From assembly GCA_902478935.1 (NCBI GenBank), contig CABSMV010000016.1, forward strand, positions 1 to 23,595: 23,595 nt of DNA, read 5' to 3'. Below, one piece after another: positions 1 through 8,447 of this stretch. Within the stretch, counting starts at the first letter, position 1. Each line of letters opens with the position of its first letter. Below the pieces are notes generated by a model. It saw only the letters and a program-made list of their open reading frames with translations, did no database searches and had not been told where the DNA came from. The DNA comes from an uncultured Collinsella sp. (GTDB lineage Bacteria > Actinomycetota > Coriobacteriia > Coriobacteriales > Coriobacteriaceae). Both the position numbers and the translations under genes were made by a program.

Positions 1-1
1 T

Positions 2-2023
<2,022 letters not shown>

Positions 2024-2056
2024 CATGCTCGTCGCGCGGTAAGGCGAGACGAGTTT

Positions 2057-2090
2057 GGGCCCCGAGCAACTACACTCGGGGCCCTTTTTT
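2057..2090 (+). terminator. Intrinsic terminator of the helicase gene
   Basis: A perfect 10-bp GC-rich stem (2057-2066 with 2075-2084) with an 8-base loop is followed at once by six T residues. It lies 34 bases after the helicase stop codon. Confidence 0.93.
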
Positions 2091-2648
2091 GTTTGCCGTA
2101 TCCGATCGCTAGTTCAAATGTGATTTCCTCGGGAATGCATCTAGAGGATGCCGTGGACCTGTTTCCTGCCATGCGGCAATGGGTCCCATGGGGTGCGCCG
2201 TGCATTTTTTGGAGTATTCTGCAGCTCTAGTTGGCTGCATACGATTCGACGTCGCCAACGGTGGCCTTCGGATATCCCTAGCGAGCGTTCTGAGTCAGAT
2301 TTCGCCGTTTTACGGAGCAGGGGCGCGTCATTCTCGCCATGTCGGGACTTAAAATGATACGGCGCCCTACAGTTTTGCCCATCCGCGGCGGTGCTGGCGC
2401 GGTCACGTTGCAGAATACTCCGTTTTTTGCACGGGCCAGGATGGGGTACCTCAGGAGAACACGGCGGTATCCCGTAAATATATACAATCTGTACCGTAAT
2501 TTATACAAAACGAAGAGGCAGACAGCGCAGGGTGGGTGCATTGGGGTGTTTGGTGCACCAAAACGGGGAGCTCCCCCATGCGCCGTATACTCTGTCTGAA
2601 TGTGAAAACGGCTTGACGCGTTGCCAGGCGTAGGGGGAGGGTGCCTCG
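2091..2648. other. Long intergenic stretch with palindromes and tandem repeats
   Basis: About 560 bases lie between the helicase terminator and the flavodoxin-ferredoxin gene. I see no convincing gene: the open frames on either strand lack a ribosome binding site and a recognisable family. The right half does hold structure. An AT-rich patch at 2474-2509 contains two similar 14-base words offset by 22 bases (GTAAATATATACAA and GTAATTTATACAAA). A perfect 14-bp palindrome lies at 2549-2562 (TTTGGTGCACCAAA), followed by a perfect 12-bp palindrome at 2565-2576 (GGGGAGCTCCCC). A TATACT hexamer at 2586-2591 could be a -10 element, but no good -35 lies at the right distance. The left half, 2091-2460, shows nothing I can name. 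Confidence 0.5.
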
Positions 2649-3410
2649 ATGAGCGTATTCGAAATTGTGTTTAGTCCGACGGGTGGAACGCGGAAGGTGT
2701 CTTGCCTTGTGGCTGGAGCGCTGGACAAGAATACCGTTACCGTCGATCTGACCGATAGCGGGTTGGATTTCCACGAGGTCTCGATGACGAAGGACGATGT
2801 GGCTGTTATCTCCGTGCCAGCGTATGCCGGCAGAGTCCCTGCCGTGGCGGTCGACCGACTGAACATGGCTCACGGCAACGGAGCGCGGGCCGTTCTGGTG
2901 TGCGTCTACGGAAACCGCGCGTTTGAGGACACGCTCGTAGAGCTGGAGGACGTTGCGAAGCATGCGGGATTCCGGGTGATCGCGGCAGTTGCGGCCATTG
3001 CAGAACATTCCATTGCGCGACAGTTTGCTGCCGGTCGTCCGGATGCGCAGGACTCGGCGCAGCTTGCTGAGTTTGCGCAGCAAATTCAGCAAAAGCTGTT
3101 GGCCGAGGATACATCCGAGCCCTCTATTCCCGGTAATCGTCCTTATAAACAAGCCGGAGGTCACCGCATGACACCCGAGGCAACAGAGGATTGCGTCTCC
3201 TGCGGTGCATGCGCCGCGGCGTGCCCCGTTTGTGCTATCGACAAGGGTGACCCCAAACGAGCAGCTGGCGAGGCGTGCATCTCCTGCATGCGCTGCATTG
3301 CCGTATGTCCGCGAGGCGCTCGTAAGCTTGATCCCAACAAGCTATCCGCTGTTTCCCAGATGCTGAGCAAGGTTTGCGTCGTGCGGAAGGAATGCGAGCT
3401 CTTTATCTAG
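2649..3410 (+). CDS. EFR1-type flavodoxin-ferredoxin fusion protein
   Basis: A 253-residue cytoplasmic electron carrier with an N-terminal flavodoxin-like domain and a C-terminal two-cluster ferredoxin. The FMN phosphate loop is SPTGGTRK at residues 9-16. The ferredoxin part carries two CxxCxxCxxxC sets, at Cys182/185/188/192 and Cys210/213/216/220, typical of 2x[4Fe-4S]. This order matches the EFR1 family common in anaerobic Firmicutes and Coriobacteria, whose partner enzymes are usually unknown. The ATG at 2649 has a strong GGGGGAGG site eight bases upstream. The gene stands alone behind a long upstream region with palindromes and before the PTS promoter. The middle section (about residues 125-175) is a Gln/Ala-rich linker. 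The physiological partner cannot be told from this window. Confidence 0.9.
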   Translation: MSVFEIVFSPTGGTRKVSCLVAGALDKNTVTVDLTDSGLDFHEVSMTKDDVAVISVPAYAGRVPAVAVDRLNMAHGNGARAVLVCVYGNRAFEDTLVELEDVAKHAGFRVIAAVAAIAEHSIARQFAAGRPDAQDSAQLAEFAQQIQQKLLAEDTSEPSIPGNRPYKQAGGHRMTPEATEDCVSCGACAAACPVCAIDKGDPKRAAGEACISCMRCIAVCPRGARKLDPNKLSAVSQMLSKVCVVRKECELFI

Positions 3411-3442
3411 CGCATACGAAATTGGTGCAATGGGGCCAGAGC

Positions 3443-3491
3443 AAGGAGTGTCCCTGGGTGCCGGCAGAAAAGGAACGTCCCTAAGTGCCGC
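3443..3491. repeat. Tandem 22-bp GTCCCT repeat, related to the element at 14959
   Basis: Two 22-base units (3443-3464 and 3470-3491) lie in direct orientation and differ at five positions; both contain AAGGA..GTCCCT..GTGCCG. The second unit matches the right arm of the inverted repeat at 14995-15016 in 21 of 22 positions. In this copy the units are direct, not inverted. It sits in the gap between the flavodoxin-ferredoxin gene and the PTS operon. Confidence 0.8.
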
Positions 3492-3493
3492 TT

Positions 3494-3530
3494 AAATACC
3501 GTTTATCGGAGAAAAAATACCGTTCGCCGG
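3494..3530. promoter_or_regulatory. Tandem 16-bp repeat upstream of the PTS promoter
   Basis: Two copies of AAATACCGTT..(T/C)CGG lie at 3494-3509 and 3515-3530, offset by 21 bases, that is two turns of the helix. They end nine bases before the putative -35 element. The position and phasing suggest a site for an activator or repressor of the alpha-glucoside operon; which protein binds is unknown. Confidence 0.5.
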
Positions 3531-3539
3531 TCATAATGA

Positions 3540-3567
3540 TTGTTCCGGCTTTGGGCTTGTCTACAAT
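3540..3567 (+). promoter_or_regulatory. Putative sigma-70 promoter of the PTS operon
   Basis: TTGTTC at 3540-3545 and TACAAT at 3562-3567 are separated by 16 bases. Transcription would start near 3574 and give a leader of about 130 bases before the EIIA start codon, which contains the antiterminator-like structure. Confidence 0.55.
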
Positions 3568-3591
3568 AACCCCCGTAAAAGAAATGCGGAA

Positions 3592-3678
3592 GGTTACCGA
3601 GTCCCTCGGACGTGGGCCTAACCAAAGTCTTTGATCGCGAGCGTCTCAATGGGCGCATTCGATTGATTTTGGTTGGGC
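3592..3678 (+). promoter_or_regulatory. Candidate LicT-responsive leader with two exclusive RNA folds
   Basis: Fold one pairs GGTTA (3592-3596) with TAACC (3619-3623), enclosing CCGAG/CTCGG (3597-3601 with 3605-3609). Fold two pairs GCCTAACCAAA (3616-3626) with TTTGGTTGGGC (3668-3678), 11 bp with one G-U pair. Both folds use 3619-3623, so they cannot form together. This is the layout of BglG/SacY-type control, in which the protein stabilises the upstream hairpin (RAT) and stops the downstream one. The antiterminator gene itself is second in this operon. Against it, the sequence does not match the classical RAT consensus closely, and the second hairpin has a long loop and no strong U-tract (TATATTTAT). 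Confidence 0.42.
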
Positions 3679-3703
3679 TATATTTATGAAGGGACATGCC
3701 ACC

Positions 3704-4216
3704 ATGGGTTTCTTTTCTCGCCTTATGGGTGGCTCGGACAAGCAGGCGACTGCGACTTCCGAGTTCGAGATCCTCGCCCCTGTTTCCGGCGAGCTTGTTC
3801 ATCTAGAAAATACCAATGACCCCGCTTTTAGCAGCCGTGCAGTGGGCGATGGCGTTGCCGTGGTTCCCCAAGAGGGAACGGTGTGCGCTCCTGTTTCCGG
3901 TACTGTCGCGGCACTGTTTCCGACTGAGCACGCGCTGGGCATCATGTCCGACGACAGCTCTGCTCAGGTGATGCTGCACATCGGAATCGACACTGTTAAG
4001 CTTGAGGGCAAGGGCTTCCATGCGCTTGTTGCCCAGGGTGACCATGTCGACGCGGGCCAGCCCCTTGTCGAGGTCGATTTCGACGCGGTTCGCGCTGCCG
4101 GCTTCGATCCCACGGTCTTCGTTATCGTGTGCGAGCGTTCGGAGAACTCGACTCTTCGTGAGCATGCTTCCGGCCCTGTTGCTGTTAAAGAACCTGTCGT
4201 CTGGCTTTCCGAGTAA
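3704..4216 (+). CDS. crr: PTS system glucose-type EIIA component
   Basis: A 170-residue cytoplasmic phosphocarrier that takes phosphate from HPr and passes it to the EIIB domain. The signature APVSGELVHLE and the phosphorylation-site context VMLHIGIDTV are clear. The phosphorylated residue would be His92, with the second conserved histidine at His76 (PTEHALG). The length fits Crr-like EIIA (about 160-170). I chose the ATG at 3704 (MGFFSRL) over the in-frame ATG at 3686 because GAAGGGA precedes it at a normal distance and MGFF-type starts are typical of the family. It is the first gene of the operon, behind the promoter and leader described above. Because the EIICB in this operon has no EIIA domain, this is probably its dedicated partner. 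Confidence 0.93.
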   Translation: MGFFSRLMGGSDKQATATSEFEILAPVSGELVHLENTNDPAFSSRAVGDGVAVVPQEGTVCAPVSGTVAALFPTEHALGIMSDDSSAQVMLHIGIDTVKLEGKGFHALVAQGDHVDAGQPLVEVDFDAVRAAGFDPTVFVIVCERSENSTLREHASGPVAVKEPVVWLSE

Positions 4217-4222
4217 ATTCTT

Positions 4223-5089
4223 GTGGTGGGTACCGTGGTTATCAAGCGAGTTTTTAACAACAACGTCGCAATGGTCACTTCGGACGATGGCTCCGAGCTC
4301 ATCGTCATCGGTCGAGGCCTCTGCTTTGGCCGCCATGCCGGCGATGCCATCGACGAGGCGTCGATCGAAAAGACCTACGCGTTGCAGGAGGGAACTTCTC
4401 AGGATTCGCGTACGATTGACCGCTTGGCACATCTTTTGGAGTCCATCCCCACCGTCAACCTCGTGATTTCCGAGGACATTGTTCAGATGCTTCGTCGAGA
4501 GCTCAATGTCGACATCAACGATAAGATTCTCATTGCTCTCGCAGACCATATCAGTCTTGCTTTGGAGCGCGAGCGCAAGGGTGTCCCCTGTGAGAATCCG
4601 TTGCTGCTCGAGATCCAGCAGTTCTATCGCAAGGAGTATGCGCTTGCGGGCCGTGCGCTGCAGATTATCAAGGAGTATATGGGCATCCAGATGAGCGAAG
4701 AAGAGCAGGGTTTCATTACGCTGCATATCGTCAACGCCACCATGCCGCAACGCTCCGATCGTTTGATTGTTTCGGTCCAGCTTGTTCGCGACGTGCTCGC
4801 GATTGTTTCTGAGCGCTATGCTACGACCCTCGATGACACCTCGCTGCCTTACGAACGCTTCGTTCGTCACCTGCAGTTTTTCGCACAGCGAGCGCTCGAT
4901 CCTGCGGCCGGGCAAATCAGCGGAGACGCGCTGTTCCGAATCGATGAAACGGCGTATCCGTGCGCATTCTCATGCGCGGACGCCATAGCCGCCCACTTGT
5001 CGTCTACCTATAACGTTGTCGTTACCAATGCCGAGAAGAGTTATCTCGCGTATCACATTGTTAACCTGCTTGGAGAACCTGGTCTCTAG
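4223..5089 (+). CDS. licT: LicT/BglG-family PRD transcription antiterminator
   Basis: An RNA-binding antiterminator of about 288 residues that would allow read-through of the operon leader when the sugar is present. The N-terminal co-antiterminator domain (IKRVFNNNVA, then ELIVIGRGLCFGRHAGD) is followed by two PTS regulation domains. The four phosphorylatable histidines of the family are all present: His109 (LADHISLALER) and His168 (TLHIVNA) in PRD1, His216 (FVRHLQFF) and His278 (AYHIVNLLG) in PRD2. Such proteins are inhibited by phosphate from the cognate EIIB and activated by HPr. The gene starts six bases after the EIIA stop. The start is uncertain: GTG at 4223 or 4226, or a later in-frame GTG at 4235 giving a family-like VIKRVFNNN start. 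Confidence 0.93.
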   Translation: MVGTVVIKRVFNNNVAMVTSDDGSELIVIGRGLCFGRHAGDAIDEASIEKTYALQEGTSQDSRTIDRLAHLLESIPTVNLVISEDIVQMLRRELNVDINDKILIALADHISLALERERKGVPCENPLLLEIQQFYRKEYALAGRALQIIKEYMGIQMSEEEQGFITLHIVNATMPQRSDRLIVSVQLVRDVLAIVSERYATTLDDTSLPYERFVRHLQFFAQRALDPAAGQISGDALFRIDETAYPCAFSCADAIAAHLSSTYNVVVTNAEKSYLAYHIVNLLGEPGL

Positions 5090-5188
5090 GCATAACGTGC
5101 CCACACATCGATTGATATAAGGCAGGGCTTACGGCCTTGTCTAGGGCACACTTATCTCAATTTGCGGAAAAGGAAGGGGAGTACCGCT

Positions 5189-6805
5189 ATGACCGCAAAA
5201 AAGAAGTTCAATTTCAAAGCGCCGTTGGAGGTGTTCGCGAAGTCGATCGTTCAGCCGATGATGTATCTCTCGGTTGCCGGCATCCTGCTCATCGTGGGCA
5301 TCATTCTGACCAACAAGACCATCTGCGCTTTGGTCCCCGTACTGGGCTCCGGTCCGTTCCAGCTTGTGGGCGCCGTTGTCTATCAGTCGCTGATGTTTAT
5401 CATCAATAACCTCTCGATTCTGTTCTGCGTTGGCATCGCCGGCGCCATGGCAAAGAAGAACAAGGGCCATGCTTCGCTGATCGCCCTGATGTCGTTCTTC
5501 CTGTTCCTGCAGGCTAACAACATCGTGCTCAACGCCACCGGCTCTCTTGCCGATGCGAGCGGTATGCTCGGTCTTACCGGAACCGGCCAGGCCACCGTTA
5601 TGGGCATCCAGGTGCTCGATACCGGCGTGTTCGGCGGCATTATTCTCGGTTGCATCACCGGTGCCGTGTTTAACAAGTACTCGAACAAGCAGTTCCCCAT
5701 TGCCCTTTCGATGTTCTCGGGCGTTCGCTTTCCGTTCCTGATCATGATCATCATTTCCTGGATCATGGGCGCTGGGTTCTGCATCGTTTGGCCTCCGGTT
5801 CAGGGTGCCATCTCCTCCGTTGCCGGCATCATTAAGGAGTCGGGCAACATCGGTCTGTTTATCTACGGCATGCTCAACAAGCTGCTCGTTCCTACCGGTC
5901 TGCACCACCTCATCTACACCCCGTTCCAGTTCTCCGATGTGGGTGGCACCCTGACGCTGGGCGATCAGGTTATCGCCGGTGCCTATCCCATCCGTGTCGC
6001 CGAGATGGCAATGACGGGCCAGCCCTTCTCCGATAGCACCTACTTCAACAGCTACACCTTCAACAACCTGTGGCCCTACATCGGTATCGGTCTCGCCTTT
6101 ATCGTCACCGCTTACAAGGGGAACAAGGATAAGACCAAGGCCGTTATCATCCCGCTGATCATCACCGCCGTGCTCTCCTGTGTCACCGAGCCCATGGACT
6201 TCCTCTTTGTCTTTGCCGCTCTCGTGCTCTTTGTCGTTCACTCGGTTCTTTCCGGCATCTTCCTGGTCCTGCTCAAGGTCCTCTCCGTGCCCGCTTCGAC
6301 TGCAGGCGGCATCATCAACATCGTGGTTTCCAACCTGGTCCTCGGTGTCGACAAGACCAACTGGCCGGTTATGCTGGTGCTTGGAGTCGTCAACGCCGCT
6401 CTGTACTTCTTCCTCTTCACCTTCCTCATCAAGAAGCTCAACCTCCACACGCCTGGTCGCGAGGAGGAGTCCGAGCTCGCGGAGTCCGTTGCCGAGGGCG
6501 AGGCCGCCGCGTCTGTCGCGGTGAAGCAGGGCGCTGTTGCCGCAGCTCCCGCAGAGGGCGTCGATGCAGGTATTGCCGACCTGGTCGCAGGTCTTGGTGG
6601 CAAGGACAACATCGAGGAGCTCGAGAACTGCTTTACGCGTCTCCGCGTGAACGTTAAGAACCCGGACCTCATCAATGAGGACCTCATCAACCACGTGCCC
6701 AACAGCGGCATCAACCGCAACGGCAATAATATCCAGATCATCTTTGGCATGAAGGTCGCCGAGATGCGCGACAAGGTCGAAAACGCAATTGAGAAGGAGC
6801 AGTAA
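5189..6805 (+). CDS. PTS EIICB component, alpha-glucoside/maltose type
   Basis: A membrane permease-phosphotransferase of 538 residues. The N-terminal EIIC part has about ten hydrophobic segments and the glucose-superfamily motif LLVPTGLHHLIYTPFQF; the C-terminal EIIB domain has its phosphorylated cysteine at Cys481 in ENCFTRLRV. An Ala/Glu-rich linker joins them near residues 425-455. EIIA is absent from this chain and is supplied by the first gene of the operon. I chose the ATG at 5189 because AGGAAGGGGA ends eight bases before it. A weak hairpin (5117-5140) lies in the 99-base gap after the antiterminator gene. The neighbouring GH4 enzyme points to an alpha-glucoside such as maltose as substrate (MalX/GlvC-like), but the exact sugar cannot be read from the sequence. 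Confidence 0.93.
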   Translation: MTAKKKFNFKAPLEVFAKSIVQPMMYLSVAGILLIVGIILTNKTICALVPVLGSGPFQLVGAVVYQSLMFIINNLSILFCVGIAGAMAKKNKGHASLIALMSFFLFLQANNIVLNATGSLADASGMLGLTGTGQATVMGIQVLDTGVFGGIILGCITGAVFNKYSNKQFPIALSMFSGVRFPFLIMIIISWIMGAGFCIVWPPVQGAISSVAGIIKESGNIGLFIYGMLNKLLVPTGLHHLIYTPFQFSDVGGTLTLGDQVIAGAYPIRVAEMAMTGQPFSDSTYFNSYTFNNLWPYIGIGLAFIVTAYKGNKDKTKAVIIPLIITAVLSCVTEPMDFLFVFAALVLFVVHSVLSGIFLVLLKVLSVPASTAGGIINIVVSNLVLGVDKTNWPVMLVLGVVNAALYFFLFTFLIKKLNLHTPGREEESELAESVAEGEAAASVAVKQGAVAAAPAEGVDAGIADLVAGLGGKDNIEELENCFTRLRVNVKNPDLINEDLINHVPNSGINRNGNNIQIIFGMKVAEMRDKVENAIEKEQ

Positions 6806-6808
6806 ACA

Positions 6809-8191
6809 ATGATCATTACTCTGTGTGGTGGCGGATCCACCTTTACCCCCGGCATCGTCAAGTCCATCGCTCTGCGCAAGGACGAGCTCGACGTTGACGA
6901 GATTCGTCTGTACGACATCAACGAGGAGCGCCAGCGCAAGATCGGCGTGCTCGTGGACTGGATTTTGCACGAGGACCTCGGCCTGGACATCAAGCTCACG
7001 GTGACCACCGACAAAGAGACGGCTTTTACCGACGCGAGCTTCGTGTTTGCCCAGATGCGCGTGGGCGGCTACGCCATGCGCGAGCAGGACGAGAAGATTC
7101 CGCTGCGTCACGGCTGCGTGGGTCAGGAGACTTGCGGTTGCGGCGGCCTTGCCTATGGCATGCGCACCATCTTCCCCATGGTCGAGCTGATCGATGACGT
7201 TGAGAAGTACGCCAAGAAGGACTACTGGATTCTCAACTACTCCAACCCTGCCGCCATCGTGTCCGAGGGCTGCCGTGTGCTGCGCCCCAACGCTCGCATC
7301 ATCAACATCTGCGACATGCCGATCGCGATCATCGACGTGGTTTGCGCCGCGCTCGATATCGACAAGAAGGATGTTGAGTACGATTACTTTGGCCTCAACC
7401 ACTTTGGCTGGTTCACCTCGATTCGCCACAAGGGCGAGGAGGTGCTCCCGCAGCTGCGCGAGTACATCAAGGAGCACGAGATCCTGCTGCCCGATTCCTA
7501 CCTCAAGGGCATGGGCTCGCTCATGGCAAAGAAGCCCGAGGAGACCGCCGACGAGCACCCCGAGCAGAACCGCCACACCAAGGGCAGCTGGTACTACGTC
7601 TGGAAGGGCGAGTACGAGATCATGGAGTGCTTCCCGGAGTACCTGCCCAACACGTACCTGAACTACTACCTGCAGCAGAAGGAGTTTGTCGAGCATTCCA
7701 ACCCCGAGCGCACCCGTGCGAACGAGGTCGAGGAGACGCGCGAGAAGAACCTCTTCGACGGCATCGATCACTACGAGAAGACGGGCGAGATCGACGAGAG
7801 CACGTTCTATGCGGGCAGCCACGGCGACTGGATTGCCGATCTGGCCATCGCTCTGAAGAACGATACCAAGCAGCGCTTCCTGGTCATTTGCGAGAACAAG
7901 GGCGCTATCCCCAACATGCCCTACGACGCTATGGTCGAGCTGCCTGCCTGCATTGGCAAGAACGGCCCCGAGGTCATCAGCCGCGATAACATTCCTCTGT
8001 TCCAGCAGGGCCTCATGATGCAGCAGCTGAACTCGGAGAAGCTCGTGGTCGAGGCTACGATCGAGGGTTCGTACGAGAAGGCGCTCAAGGCCTTTACGCT
8101 GAACAAGACCGTGCCGTCGATGAAGGTCGCCAAGGAGGTTCTCGACGACATGATCGAGGCCAACAAGGGTTACTGGCCCGAGCTTAAGTAA
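6809..8191 (+). CDS. GH4 6-phospho-alpha-glucosidase
   Basis: A cytoplasmic NAD+- and Mn2+-dependent glycoside hydrolase family 4 enzyme of 460 residues (family about 440). The N-terminal Rossmann motif is TLCGGGSTFTPG (residues 4-15). NYSNPAAIV (143-151) is the conserved substrate/NAD segment. The metal ligands are Cys168 in INICDMP and His198 in GLNHFGW, as in GlvA/MalH-type enzymes. The CDMP form is typical of the alpha-glucoside branch, whereas alpha-galactosidases and glucuronidases differ there. The enzyme would split maltose-6'-phosphate or related phospho-disaccharides delivered by the upstream EIICB into glucose and glucose-6-phosphate. GAGAAGGAGC precedes the ATG and only three bases separate it from the EIICB stop, so the two are translated together. 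It is the last gene of the operon. Confidence 0.94.
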   Translation: MIITLCGGGSTFTPGIVKSIALRKDELDVDEIRLYDINEERQRKIGVLVDWILHEDLGLDIKLTVTTDKETAFTDASFVFAQMRVGGYAMREQDEKIPLRHGCVGQETCGCGGLAYGMRTIFPMVELIDDVEKYAKKDYWILNYSNPAAIVSEGCRVLRPNARIINICDMPIAIIDVVCAALDIDKKDVEYDYFGLNHFGWFTSIRHKGEEVLPQLREYIKEHEILLPDSYLKGMGSLMAKKPEETADEHPEQNRHTKGSWYYVWKGEYEIMECFPEYLPNTYLNYYLQQKEFVEHSNPERTRANEVEETREKNLFDGIDHYEKTGEIDESTFYAGSHGDWIADLAIALKNDTKQRFLVICENKGAIPNMPYDAMVELPACIGKNGPEVISRDNIPLFQQGLMMQQLNSEKLVVEATIEGSYEKALKAFTLNKTVPSMKVAKEVLDDMIEANKGYWPELK

Positions 8192-8223
8192 AAGCAACAG
8201 GGTTGCTGACCGCATACCTGGAG

Positions 8224-8261
8224 CAATGCCCCGTCCACGTGATTGCGTGGGCGGGGCATTG
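8224..8261 (+). terminator. Terminator of the alpha-glucoside PTS operon
   Basis: A 16-bp stem with one G-U pair (8224-8239 with 8246-8261) and a six-base loop lies 32 bases after the GH4 stop. The T-tract is weak (TCATTTGG), so termination may be partly factor-dependent. Confidence 0.8.
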
Positions 8262-8362
8262 TCATTTGGTAACGCGTTTTATCAAATATGGCATTTATCT
8301 GCGGTAATGTTCTATTTCACCGCTGAGGGTGACATTTCATGCCGCCTGCCGAACTGCGTGGA

Positions 8363-8426
8363 GACCTAACAACTTTTTAGGTCAGTGTTGTGCGTGTAGC
8401 AATTTCGCCCGGCCTCGCCTCCGGGC
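8363..8426 (+). promoter_or_regulatory. Two small hairpins in the leader of the hydrogenase operon
   Basis: GACCTA (8363-8368) pairs with TAGGTC (8378-8383), and GCCCGG (8407-8412) pairs with CCGGGC (8421-8426), just before the ribosome binding site at 8435-8442. No known riboswitch is recognised. An AT-rich patch at 8276-8320 upstream could hold the promoter, but I cannot place the hexamers. Confidence 0.3.
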
Positions 8427-8447
8427 TGCCATGTGAGAGGGGATCTT

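Noticed and set aside
2148..2357. A 69-residue plus-strand frame in the same stretch
   Set aside because: Cys/Trp/Ser-rich composition unlike real genes of this genome, and no ribosome binding site.
2278..2541. A possible 87-residue minus-strand protein in the long intergenic stretch
   Set aside because: No ribosome binding site, no known family and a poor start context. A conserved non-coding element is not excluded.
5090..5188. A second antiterminator target before EIICB
   Set aside because: Only a weak seven-pair hairpin (5117-5140) is present, with no alternative fold or T-tract.
5141..8215. A 1024-codon open frame on the minus strand
   Set aside because: It lies opposite the EIICB and GH4 genes and arises from GC-biased codons; its product has no family motif and no ribosome binding site.
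8341..8447. Molybdenum-cofactor or other riboswitch before the hydrogenase operon
   Set aside because: Only two small hairpins are visible; I cannot match a known riboswitch consensus, and the downstream enzymes do not need molybdenum.
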